64,000 bases of DNA from Undaria pinnatifida (lineage: Eukaryota; Sar; Phaeophyceae; Laminariales; Alariaceae), in assembly GCA_012845835.1 (NCBI GenBank), contig JABAKD010000009.1, positions 5,519,324 to 5,583,323 of the forward strand, given 5' to 3'. Below, piece after piece: positions 52,500-63,207 of this stretch. The first letter of the stretch is position 1. Every line of letters starts with the position of its first letter. The position numbers and the translations under genes are program-made. The notes below the pieces were generated by a model that worked only from the letters and a program-made list of their open reading frames with translations, made no database searches and was not told the DNA's origin.

Positions 52500-53060
52500 T
52501 AGCAGGAGCCCCGAGGCCAACGTCGCTGCTCACCCGGCTGGATAGGTGAGGACCTATGGTCAATACCAGACTACCAGTCTGGGTACAAATATATGCCACG
52601 TTTGGACTCATTTTAGACTTGGAGTAAATGGCTTATATGTGGACCCTGATTGGATAGAGAAAGCATAGCGACATCGCCGCTTATTGGCAGTACTGCTGTA
52701 GTGTGTAACAGACCCCCTCTGACCTTGATTGGATAGAGAAAGCATAGCGACATCGCCGCTTATAGGCAGTACTGCAGTAGTGTGTAACAGCCCCCCTCGG
52801 ACGAATTTGACAGGCAATTTTCTGGACGAACGGTGAACTGCAAACGCGGAGGGACACGTCTGTGGAAAGATGTCGACGAGATCTTCCCAAGGGAAACTCT
52901 TTCGTTGTGTGTGCCGAAATAGCAGGAGCCCGACGCCGACGTCGCTAGGCACCCGGCTATTAATAGACCCGTGGAGACCCAGATCAAGAACGATAAGAGT
53001 CAAACCCTTGAAACGCCAGGAGCCCGAGGCCAACGTCGCTATGCACCCGGCTGCGATTAG
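52500..53060 (+). repeat. Cluster of three repeated blocks
   Basis: AGCAGGAGCCCCGAGGCCAA-type blocks with ACGTCGCT and CACCCGGCT occur near 52500, 52921 and 53018. Between them a 79-base unit (TTGGATAGAGAAAGCATAGC with GTAGTGTGTAACAG) occurs at 52650 and 52729. Confidence 0.8.
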
Positions 53061-53504
53061 TAGAACAGTCAAGACCCAAACTGGAAACACTAGAGTCAAT
53101 CCGGAGTGATTTGATTCGATGACGTGTCAAGGGCGTCCGTATAGGTCTGCTGCATGCCTATAAATGGTTTGGGTAAATAGCCATGTATCCTGGCTACTGC
53201 CTACCCAGGGTATCTGTCGGTTGCGTGTTACAGTTTGTTTGAAAGCATGTTGCCTGCTTATCAGTACGAAACCCCCCGATAATTCTCAGGGTGGTCCCGG
53301 ACGCCACAGCAGATTTTCATGGCACTCTTATGTTCGTAGTAGTAGTACTCTCACTGTGAGTCCTCGAAAACCCTGCCTACCTGGTGTGGCGCATTACTCG
53401 CAGTACCGAATCTCGAAAACACTGCCCAGTACTATTAATAGCAGTATCAAGCCTCGGAAATGCCGCGTGTGATGCTGTGTATGGCCCAGTACTTGCAGTT
53501 GTGA

Positions 53505-54655
53505 GGTGATTGGACAAGGACACAGGGTGTCCCCTGCAGGTCTGCCTATTAAGCGAGTCCTCGGTAAATACCCACTTTCTTAGCCTCTTAAGACGTAGTT
53601 GAGAAGCAGCTTTATTGTTAATGTTTCCACCAGAGCTCCGGACAGCATCTTAGAACGGAAGCGCGTGCCTCCGTTCTATTTCCCGGCTATCCAGAATAGA
53701 AGACGTCATCCTATCATACGAAAACGCCCATTACCTATTAGAACAGGTAATTACGACTATCTCCAGGCTGTGCCATAACACTAGCCCACCCTGATGAGCC
53801 GCATGTGCACAAATATACTTGTAGGAGGTTCGGAGAAACTCCGGTTCTACTGACCAGACCAGGAGTCGAAGATGCGGCTCCTCAAAACCCACTCCCGCAC
53901 CTGTAACGGCTTGGCGATGAAGCCAGGACATCGCCAGTGACGCTCCCGAGTCCGCTGGAGGTTTGTCTTTCTCCTTCTCCACCGGCAACTCGTCCGTCTT
54001 GGTTGATGAGTCCGGGGGGTGGTCTTGTGGCCCGTGCGATGTCTCGTCACGGGAATCTCGAAACGGGGGGAACCTCCGGACGACGGTTCCGGTGACGAGA
54101 TATCTGACGGGCCACAAGACCACCCCTCGGACTCACCAACCGAGAGGGCCGAGTTGCCGGTGGAGAAGGAGGCAGACCAACCTCCAGCAGACAGCCATAG
54201 TCGACAGCAGGGGGTGTCTTACCAGCTGCTGTTGCTGAACGCCGGCGCACCCGAGTGGAGATGCGGTCTGAACACTGCTTCACCATCTGGGGCGCCGGAG
54301 GGCCAGGCGAGTTACAACACCGCCGCGAGTCCCACGTCCGCGGCCGTTTTTTTTCAGTCCTGCCGACGACGCCCTTTGCGAGGTGACCGGGCGAGGACCC
54401 AGAGTGCCCTTTGCAGATCTGCCTATTCAGCAAGTCCTCGATGACTACCCACTTTCTTAGCCTCTTAAGACGTGTTGAAGAAGCAGATTCATTAGTTCCA
54501 TCAAAGCTCAGAAAGCACCCGGGAGCGGAGGAGCGTGCCTCCATTCTATTTCCTGACTATCCAGAATAGCAAACGCCATCCTATCATACGACAAAGGCCC
54601 ATTACCTATTAGAACAAGTAATGACGGCTATCTCCAGGCCTTACCATAACACAGC
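53505..54655. mobile_element. Composite element: about 275-base direct repeats around a 100-base inverted repeat
   Basis: Direct repeats at about 53505-53775 and 54382-54655 share CCCACTTTCTTAGCCTCTTA, GAAGCAG, CGTGCCTCC..TTCTATTTCC, CATCCTATCATACGA and CCCATTACCTATTAGAACA (spacing 877). Between them lie two arms, 53954-54052 and 54085-54186, that are near-perfect inverted copies around a 32-base centre. Each arm read outward encodes a similar peptide (GPQDHPPDSSTKTDELPVEK, or GPQDHPSDSPTERAELPVEK). It could be a rearranged LTR-type element, but no polymerase or integrase motif is visible. Confidence 0.65.
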
Positions 54656-55273
54656 AGTGTACAACGTCGAAAATGTTGCTATTGTAGCTTAGTGCTCCCA
54701 ATATCAAACGTCAAGAATACCGAGAATAGCTCGGTAGCTCGGTATTCGCAGTTAAACCTTATAAAGTACTTCCTATAAGAGGCGTATTAATTGTACGTGC
54801 AGTATCACGCTCTAACAAACGCTGTATGTAGTCCAGTACTCGCAGTATCAAGCCCCGAAATATACCAACTAGACCAACTAGTACCTCCAGCTTAACCTCA
54901 GAGAGACTGGCTGTACTTGTTGCTTGTGCTGGAGGATGCTGTTCACGAACTGCAAATCGTAGACCTGGTATAGTATTATTCCCAGTATAAAAAGTGCGAC
55001 CACGAGCCGTAGGCGAGGTGCGCCCCCCCCCGTCGGGCCGCCGGAGATCGTATTTTTCAACCATATACCGGTATGCGTCAGTATCCTCAAAGTGTGCATC
55101 CAAGACGGAGCCAGCACACAAAAAAAAAAAGTCGCCTGCGCCGAAAAGCACGCCGATTTTTTTTTTTGCCTGCAGCGAAACAGACCCCCCCAAGAAAAAC
55201 GCCTATCGGCGAAAAAGGACCCGCACATTTTTTTTCCGCCAACGGCGAAAAATGGTGCGGCACAGGAAAAGCG

Positions 55274-55293
55274 TGGTGCGGCATGCCGCACCA
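55274..55293. repeat. Perfect 20-base palindrome
   Basis: TGGTGCGGCATGCCGCACCA reads the same on both strands. A nearby ATGGTGCGGCAC at 55252 is a further half-copy. Confidence 0.97.
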
Positions 55294-55410
55294 TGCCTTC
55301 AGTACGTGGTACAAAAACGGGATTTACGACAAAAGGGTGCGCCAGCGCAACATCTCACCACCTATTTTACGCCCTGGTCTGTACCGGGTGCTGCGTTTTC
55401 AAAACTCGAA

Positions 55411-55473
55411 ACACCCTTTAGAGCCCCAACATGTCTCCCTATACTAATTTCAAGTGATTTTTCCAGTTGTAAT
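55411..55473 (+). mobile_element. TTAACCCC-type element, copy 7 (3' truncated)
   Basis: ACACCCTTTAGAGCCCCAAC, then CTCCCTATACTAATTTCAAG and TTTTTCCAG. The distal half is missing. Confidence 0.7.
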
Positions 55474-56184
55474 AATACGTTGCTATTAATATTGATATTA
55501 ATAGATGTTCAGGGCACGAAGGAACCTCGTGACAGGAGTTTTGTTTTTTCAATGTAATCGTGAACCATTAATAGCCGTACCTGGCACGCTTCAATTGTTG
55601 CACTGACTGGTATATAGTTTGTAGCGCTTTTTTTGGTCCCTGAACGTGTCATTACAAAGTGCTGGTAACGGTTGGTACATCACATGTGCTGATCCGCTTG
55701 TGTTGTGGATGACACATGACCCGCAGCAAGTGCTGTTGCTAAGGGTTTCCAAATGTTGGTTCGGCGTTTCGAATCTGATGGGCTGGCATGGCGGCCAAGT
55801 ATGGATGCGGTTATTTTGCGCTCACACGTATTATTCCACGCAAACTGACCTGATCCCTGCCCCCCCCCCCCCCCCAGAGAGGGAGTGTGATCTCTGGGTG
55901 CAGCAGGCGACGCCGCGCTCGAGGCGTGGCCTTTGCGTGGGTTTGGGTCGGTGTTAGGGTATAAGGGTTGGCTTGGGTCGACGCCCTCTCTTGGTTGGTA
56001 AAAAAACAGTATCCGAAAGCACAAAAAAATACAAAAAAAATGTTGTCCAGGTACTAGACGTATTGCGTCCCTCTTTTGCGAGAGTTGTTAATTGTTGATT
56101 GATCCATTATTTTTATTTATTTTTTGCCCATATATGTATCATATATTGTCTGGGCAGTTTTATTTACTCCAGTAGTATTCATGA

Positions 56185-56450
56185 GACGTCTAGATTATTA
56201 TCTAGGATAGTATGGAAATCGGGAATATTTTGATAGTGTGGGTTTCAATGTAGTCGACCAAATTTTCAGCTAATGATAAAGGAAGAGTTGTCGGGTTTTT
56301 CCCGGACGTAGCTCTATGGGTAGGGTTAGGGTTGGGGTCTTAATTAGTGTTTTGGGCCTTTTATTTATATATATTCCGTCTCATAAACTGGGAGCATCGG
56401 GGGATCAGACCAAATGCCCCGATTTCTATACCTTATCCCATTTTCTAATG
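56185..56450 (+). repeat. Dispersed repeat C, copy 2
   Basis: GACGTCTAGATTATTATCTA, TATGGAAATCGGGAATAT, TAGTCGACCAAATTTTCAGC, GGGTAGGGTTAGGGTTGGGG, and CTATACCTTATCCC. Same block order as 20597-20870. Confidence 0.75.
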
Positions 56451-57998
56451 CAGAATTGCGGTGAAGGCGGCTCTATTTCTCCTTCTCCCGCCCCAGACGT
56501 AATTGAGATCCGGGGTGGCTGCGCAGGGTGTTGTCCCTCCTCCCTACTGCAGTACGTCCCTTGAGTTTTATCGCGAGAAGACTTCCTCCCTTTTTTCCCC
56601 CTTGGACTCGCATCACGTTCATTTGGTGATTTACCCTCCCCTATATTTCGACATACCGGTACCTTGAAACTTACCTTTTTTTTTTTTTTTTTCTAATCCT
56701 TCGGCGGATGGGGTAAAATAAAGCTTTAGCTCACCACACTTCCGCGTATTTTCATACGCGTCGTGTGTCGATTTAACTCAGTTGCTTTCGCAGCCCAACG
56801 CTAGCTGGCGCACCCTTCGAAACTTACCATTTTTGGTAGATGCTTCGTCCGGCATGTTTGGTGTGGCATGACTGGCGAAGCGACCTCTGCCAGCAGGTGC
56901 GATGGAAGGACGATCGGTTTCTCGATTTTTTATGCTTGGTGAATCCGGGATTATCGATTGAATGTTGACCATTTGCTCCATACATCCAACCACACCACCG
57001 TGAGTATTCATCGCGGTCAATGTGTTAAATCCTCATACGCCTCCCCAATCACAGGCTATCACTTTACTTCAACCCCCACCTCACCTTAACAGCCTGTAGT
57101 AACTAGATTGCTTCAACTCTCCCACCTCCGTTCGTAAGCATGCCTTGCTCTACCTCCTCCCCACATTGCCCCTTGACCTGGTTGAATACCACCCGCCTTG
57201 GCATTACGTGTTAATGCTTGCGAAACTCGCCTTCTCTATTGACCCTCACGTGCATCAATGCGTCACTCTTCCATCTTCCTTCTCGTTGAATAGCCGACGC
57301 CTGTAAGCCCGACGGCGCCAATTTTCTAATAGTTGCCCCCCCCATCTTGCCAGAATGTAATAATACTCTCCCGGTACCAAACCTTGTTTTCCAACAAGAT
57401 GCCTCAACGCCTTATTAATTGTTGCTTGCTGACGAGTCCAAACTTCCTAACAATCTTCCTTCCCATGCGTTGCTAAAGGTTCTTCCGGGCCGAGATGTCG
57501 AATGAAATTAACTCTAGCATCACCTCGAAACCCTCACAAACATCGATCGGCGATGCTACTCTTGGCATCCCAACGGATACTCCTTTCCACGCCCAATCGA
57601 TTTTTGCGGGGCAAACAGCCGATCGTTTACGTGAAACGACTGCTCCGAATCGTTTCTGATCTCCTTTTTTGAGCCTTCGAAACGTACTTTCATCCTGTCT
57701 GCACGCTCTCGAAAGCGGGCAGCGCCATTTGAGTCGTTCCCAATGAAAAGGAAACATCTCTTGTTAGTGATAGTCTGATTTCCGTGTGAATTTTCCCATC
57801 ACTATACGCGTACAGTTAAGACGCCCTACACAATAAGAAACGGGCCACTCCAAGTGTCGACCACAGCAAGCGCTCGTCCCCCCTCTCTCTCCCCGCGTCT
57901 TGGCAACATAACACCCTTGCTTCAACATCGCCGACGGAATCGGGCGACGGATTCTCGGCGCATCCCATTTCTGAGTACCTCCCCTTGCAACCCATGCT

Positions 57999-58088
57999 GT
58001 AACCCCTTTAGAGCCCCAAAATCCCTCCCTGTATTAGCGTCAAGTAAATTTGTCCTCCAAAAGAGGTTCCAGCTGTAACGGCGTTAAC
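57999..58088 (+). mobile_element. TTAACCCC-type element, copy 8
   Basis: TGTAACCCCTTTAGAGCCCC, then ATCCCTCCCTGTATTAGCGT and CAAGTAAATTTGTCCTCC, ending AACGGCGTTAAC. A fragment of a ninth copy lies near 58829 (CCCTACACTAATTTCAAG). Confidence 0.8.
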
Positions 58089-60189
58089 GGGTTTTACGAG
58101 TTCTTCATAGGTAATTCAACTCCCAACCTTCGGTGAAAATATCACAAACTGGGAAACTTTTCGCCTCCAGTCTCCACCCTCACAACAGCAGCAGTACAAT
58201 AATTGCTCATCCGATGCCTACCAGTTTTATGTACGAACTCTGCCGTGTATGCTTTGCCTGTCTTCTGTTGATACCGGTGGTGTCCTTATCGCTTTCCTGG
58301 ATCACAGCTCATCATCTCCGCCAAGGTCGCTCTCTCATACTCGATATGTGTCCCCTAGTCAAACAAGCCTCCCAAAAATACTTGAAATACATTCCCGCTC
58401 TAACCCCAGATTTCCTATCATACGTTCAATCTTGTACACATTGGAGTCTCGCGTATGACGTGTGAGCGAGCGTGGAGTTCAATTCAAGTTGGAGAACTTC
58501 AAGTTTCCCCCCCCCTCAGTGAAGAATAACAAAATGAACGAACAACGAACGCGTGGGACCCAGGCCGAAAGGATGTCGTTTGTTGCATCAAGTATGCGAA
58601 GAGTCAAACACCCGGTACCAGAAGTCCAGTGAGACGTGCTTACAACTATCTCGGCAAGTAATTCGTCTTGGAATCACTTGATCGAAGGCCTGCTTCGCTC
58701 TCAGCGCTCCCAACCGCAACACGCCTGCCTAAACCCTCTTCTCGGAGAACCTTCCCGGTGGCTTTCTTGGCGTTCCGCTCATACATCTAGTTCAAGACAA
58801 AATATCCAGCACTGCTTCAAGGTAAAAGATCCCTACACTAATTTCAAGATATGCTTTGCACACGAACGTCAAGATTTTGTTGTCCTAAAAGTCGAAAAAA
58901 AAAATGGATGTTCAAAATTCGAGTCAGAATGAAAAAAGAGTCCAACACTGAGCAAGATATAGCCGTTCCCACACTAAATTTTATATTTAAAAGTGCCGAT
59001 AAACACTCTGAAGTATGAAAAGTTTGTCCGAATACGTACACATACATCATAGGTGCTCTTCGTGATGCATACCGTCGTGAAGGGTGCAGGTCGGTGACTC
59101 CCCTGCTAATGCCGGGGTCAACAGGACTAAGACGTTCAGCCTTATTCTGCGCACGGAAGGAAACTGCTGTGTAACCCGCATTGAGGGGGACAAAAACGGA
59201 CATCTGTGGAACTCAGCTTCAGTACGATATATGTTTATCGAAGGTTAACAACGAACAGACCTTTCCCTCGCGGGCAGGTTACCCGTTGTTCGGTACTACT
59301 ATGGTTGACGGACCGTGCGTATAATTTGCCACCAGGATCTGTATAACTGCTCTTGTATAGACTAAAGCGGAAAACGGCGGCATAAACCACACAATGGTTG
59401 CGCAATACTTTGGATGAATTTCCAAGCTGGTTTTTTGTCTACTGCAAACGCCGATCGATCCGTCTGTGGACGGATCTGGCCGCGATATGTACCTCCCTCG
59501 TGGTGGCGAACGTTGGCCTGGAAATTAATCCCAGAGGACGTGAAGTCGTGCGTCTGGTACTGCTGTAGAAGCCCAACGCCAACCCTATCCCAACCAAACA
59601 TCACTGCTGTGGTTTGACTACTGCACAATATGAAACGCATGTGTTTTGAGCCTCCGAGCAAGGTGTAAGCTTTAACGTATCGCCGACCCAACCAGACAAT
59701 GCCTTTTTCTTTCCTCGTTTTTTCGTTTTTTTCTTTTCTTCATAACTATGCACCATCTGCATAATTATCTTGGCACTTCTTGTTTCTCCTTCTCCCTCCC
59801 CACTACGGCGGTACTTGCCTTCGTTTTTACCGTGCGTACTTTAACGCTCGTCGTTGCCCTCGGCCAGGCTACGGTAGGGAGGGGGCACCCCTACGTTCGC
59901 CACCGGGTATACGCCACCGGCGCCATAGCCTCTGTGCGTCGCTCGAAAAGGGGACCTTTTTTGTTCGGTGCAGCGTTTTTAACGATACAACCTCATGCAG
60001 TCGACCCACGTTCTGAAACCGAAAAACGGTAAAGGTCGAGGTTGCAAGTATGCAGGATGGCGTTGAATGCAGTGATACACATTACTTGGCATTTTCAACG
60101 TGTTTACGCCAGTGACGTCGTTTGGAGGCGCTTCGACCGGTAGTACTTACTATGGGTCAGTTGGGGTTAGGGTTGGGGTTAGTTCCATG

Positions 60190-60324
60190 GTTTTGAAAAA
60201 CACTATAGTGTAAGACACCCGGGTCTACCTAAATACTTAAAAACGGAAAGCTGCCTAAAAGGCTAAAATGAAATGCTAAACGGGTGTCCTACATTACAAT
60301 AAAGTTGTTTTTTCAACCATGCCA
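60190..60324. mobile_element. MITE-like element with CATGGTT ends
   Basis: Left CATGGTTTTGAAAAACACTA with AGTGTAAGACACCCG is matched in inverse at the right by CGGGTGTCCTACATTACAAT with AAAGTTGTTTTTTCAACCATG-type bases. Arms about 38 bases, no coding capacity. Confidence 0.75.
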
Positions 60325-60546
60325 AGCTGGCCCTATAAGCCTCAGCACATAACCCTAACCCATACAAAGCACCCGTTGCAGTGCCTCCTGATGGCATCAC
60401 TGGGATACAATGGTTACGAATGTCAGGTAGTGTTTCTCACTGCCTATATGCGACCTCCCCTACCGCCGTGGCCCTGGTGGCGTTGGCGTTCCATCCATGC
60501 AATGAAGAATGGCGTTTTTCCTCATCCATCGAGTCCTCCCACGCTA

Positions 60547-60765
60547 TTACGGAGATCCATTGTTAGCAGGATGAAATATCAAACATCGAAGGGGGCGGAA
60601 AAGCACCCGGCGTTTATTTGTAAGCGTGCTTAGCGACAGCAGCTGGTCTTCCCAAGTATACAGAGCCTCGACCGAACACAGTTGTAGCGCACGAGAGCTC
60701 GCCTATATTAAAGTTGCCTTCTTTTTTGTGAAATTTCATCCTGTTAACAATGGATCTCCGTAGTA
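60547..60765. mobile_element. MITE-like element with ACGGAGATCC ends
   Basis: ACGGAGATCCATTGTTAGCA with GGATGAAAT at the left, and its reverse complement with one mismatch at the right (ATTTCATCCTGTTAACAATG then GATCTCCGT). Arms 29 bases. A single related end (ACGGAGATCCGTGGCTAACA) lies at about 8951-8978. Confidence 0.85.
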
Positions 60766-61162
60766 AAGGTGCGAGCAGATTCTAAGGAGTTTCTGAGCTA
60801 ACACGAGGAACTCAAAATCTCACCCGAAGCATGACGTGGAAGGCGTTCTTTTATTGGCGCAACCCGACCAACATTTTCTATATGCGCAAATACACAGTAG
60901 TAATACTATTCCTATTAGTAAAGACTAATATACTCGTAAAATTATGATACGATACCAACCGAAAACCGACAAAAATTGTAGTCCTAAGACAGATACCAGT
61001 CAAATTATGATTCCATGACCGATAGTTGCTCGCTTGCTTGAGGAGCTGAACCAGCCAGAAACTTTTGTTGCCCGAAAATTGAAACCCCTGACCGTGGGGT
61101 GACTACAAAGAAAACATGAACTGCTCGTCGAGCAGTGAAACATTTAAGCAGATTTATTAACC

Positions 61163-61195
61163 CTGCCGTACCGTACCGTACCGTATCGTATCGTA
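61163..61195 (+). repeat. CCGTA/TCGTA pentanucleotide repeat
   Basis: Six units: CCGTACCGTACCGTATCGTA and continuation. Confidence 0.95.
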
Positions 61196-61208
61196 GAGGT
61201 ATCCCACG

Positions 61209-61352
61209 GTAGGGTACCCGTGCAGCAGAACTTTCTTGAAAATTTCTGAGCTCCTAACATGAGGAGCTAGGTCAATATCAACATGAACATCATTACGTGC
61301 AGCAGAACTTTGTGAGAATTTTCTGAGCTCCTAACGTGAGGAGCTAGGTCAA
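61209..61352 (+). repeat. About 88-base tandem duplication
   Basis: GTGCAGCAGAACTTT..TTTCTGAGCTCCTAAC, then GTGAGGAGCTAGGTCAA, occurs twice. Confidence 0.85.
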
Positions 61353-62477
61353 CTCTTCGAAGTATCAACATCATCATCACACGAGACATGACTTGGGAGA
61401 CATTAGCTCGCGCAACCCAAGCCAACACTTGTTATTACTATGCCCTAGTCTTGAAACAAAATACATTCGTGCGATTATTGGACTACGGCATAGAACCGTT
61501 GGTTCGTCACTTAAGGCCAATCGGACACGTATACCTTTTTTTGGCGCAAAAAGTGCAACCCGTACCTAGGGATGACTCTCTCAGCCAATCAAACATTAGT
61601 ATATGGGCCTCCTTCCGAGTAGGTTGTAATGCCTTCTATTAATAATACGTACTGGTTTTGTTTCTGGCCTGAAATCGCGACTAAATGTCGTCGTTCGCAG
61701 GATGTATCAGTGCTAAATATGGACGCATGCACCACCGCAGTGGGGGGGGGGGGTATGTGACGGGCGGATCTGAGTTACGAAAGGGAGGGAGGTATCACGG
61801 AGGGGGGGGGGGGCATGAGAACCGTGGTCTCACTTGGGTTTATAAAGGGATTTGCAGCACGCATTATCGCTGCTGTAGTAATATCATCCTATGTACCAGG
61901 TATTTTGTATGAGCAGGCTTTACAACTGCCTCCAGTGTAGAGCCGGTAATGCCTGGTATATCAGCTCCTAACCCGGCAAGATTGGGTGCTGCTGCGTGTG
62001 TCCGATGCTGTTTTCATCGATTCTCCCCGTCATGCATGTCGTGCCCCGATAAGTTTGTTTTCATCACGAGTGTGTTGTGTGTTGTGTGTTCTTCACATTA
62101 AACTTATCTTTATATACTGGTGTACCATGAGAGCACACAGAAAGAAAAAACGGAGCCAAACTGCTAGAAAAGGTCGAAACGAAAGAAAAAATCGGCGCGA
62201 TGTTACTTGCTGTGCGAATAGAAAAGATGAGGCGTTTTTTTACAACATTTTTTTTACTTGGTTATAGAACCCCCTCCTCTGTCTGGCTCCTTAAAAAATG
62301 AGAGCGAGGGTAGATTTGTTTTTTTGTGCTCCTTTGGGTGAACCTTGAACGTGTTTCACGCGTCGGATAAATGAGATGGATATCCACTCTTGTTCGCGGT
62401 CTACACTGTTGGATATCTGTGTTCACTTGATATGATCTGCACGATCTATTCATTCTATTTTATAAAAGAAATGCAAA

Positions 62478-62539
62478 ACGTCAGCTGTGGGTACGACGGA
62501 TTGAATGGTTCAAACTCAACTTTGCAAGCTGCGTGGTAC
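62478..62539 (-). repeat. Hairpin-element family, copy
   Basis: ACGTCAGCTGTGGGTACGAC, then CAACTTTGCAAGCTGCGTGG, reverse orientation. Confidence 0.7.
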
Positions 62540-62759
62540 ATATATATTTCATTTATGATACTATTGTAGATCATTTTTTGCTTGGCGGGATCTGTGTGTC
62601 TTGGGTTTTGGGCACTTGAGTGCCGGTGGGGTCTTTGGCATGATGAGACCCTTGCGCAATACTTGATAACCGCAAGTAATATATGTGTCTATGTGTCGTG
62701 TCTTGTCTAGTCTTGGTTTTGTCTCACAATGCTATGAAAAAGTTGTAGCGTAAGCCGTC

Positions 62760-62905
62760 GACCGTGTTGTGTTGTGTGTGCTGTGTTGTGTGGTGTGGTG
62801 TGGTGTGGTGTGGTGTGGTGTGGTGTGGTGTTGTGTTGTGTTGTTATTGTGTTGTTCTGTTTTATGTTTTGTTGTGTTGTGTTGTATTTTGTTGTGTTGT
62901 GGTGT
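62760..62905 (+). repeat. TGTGG/TGTTG pentanucleotide array upstream of the Rab exon
   Basis: GTGTGGTGTGGTGTGG grading into TGTTGTGTTG. Frames across it encode Cys/Val repeats and are not genes. Confidence 0.95.
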
Positions 62906-63086
62906 TGAAGTGACGACAATAGATGTCCGCCGAGCTAGCCCTCGACCTACGGTGTTATACCTTTCGCCTGCCAACGCACCTACGCCCCTCACTCCCGCTC
63001 TCGTGCGTGTTCCTCTCATTGCCACCGCCCCCTCCTCCTCCTGCTCCTCCTTCTTCCCCTCTTCCTGTGTTGTCCTCGGCCGTCAG

Positions 63087-63207
63087 TGACTACCTGTTTA
63101 AGTTGCTTTTGATCGGAGACTCGGGCGTGGGTAAGTCGTGTCTGCTCTTAAGGTTTGCGGACGACACGTACACGGAGAGCTACATCTCCACCATCGGGGT
63201 GGACTTC
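63087..63207 (+). CDS. RAB1: Rab1/Ypt1-type small GTPase, one exon
   Basis: Rab1/Ypt1 controls vesicle traffic between the ER and the Golgi. This exon begins with the last base of a split codon and encodes 40 residues: [40 protein letters not shown]. It includes the P-loop GDSGVGKS and the switch I effector region with the invariant Thr of STIG. This wording is diagnostic of Rab1 rather than Rab8 (which has a T after GK and a different switch I). The acceptor is GGCCGTCAG after a long C/T-rich tract and the donor is GTGAGT. The short 5' exon with the start Met was not found, and the next exon (KIRTIE... in the family) does not appear before the end of the window, so the downstream intron is longer than 790 bases. 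Confidence 0.95.

Larger units (their letters stand above)
48766..63086. other. Gene-poor region upstream of TPC and Rab
   Basis: I found no convincing exon chain on either strand. It contains four TTAACCCC-type elements or fragments, two other inverted-repeat elements at 60190-60765, dispersed repeat C, a composite repeat at 53505-54655 and several small tandem repeats. The TPC promoter should lie near its right-hand start and the Rab promoter and first exon somewhere left of 63087, but neither was recognisable. The stretches 49160-50700 and 56600-57990 show nothing I can name beyond a GGCCGAGCG hairpin near 49560. Confidence 0.55.

Noticed and set aside
56318-56338. Telomere-like GGGTTAGGG sequence
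   Set aside because: Only one or two units, internal to a dispersed repeat, and not an array.
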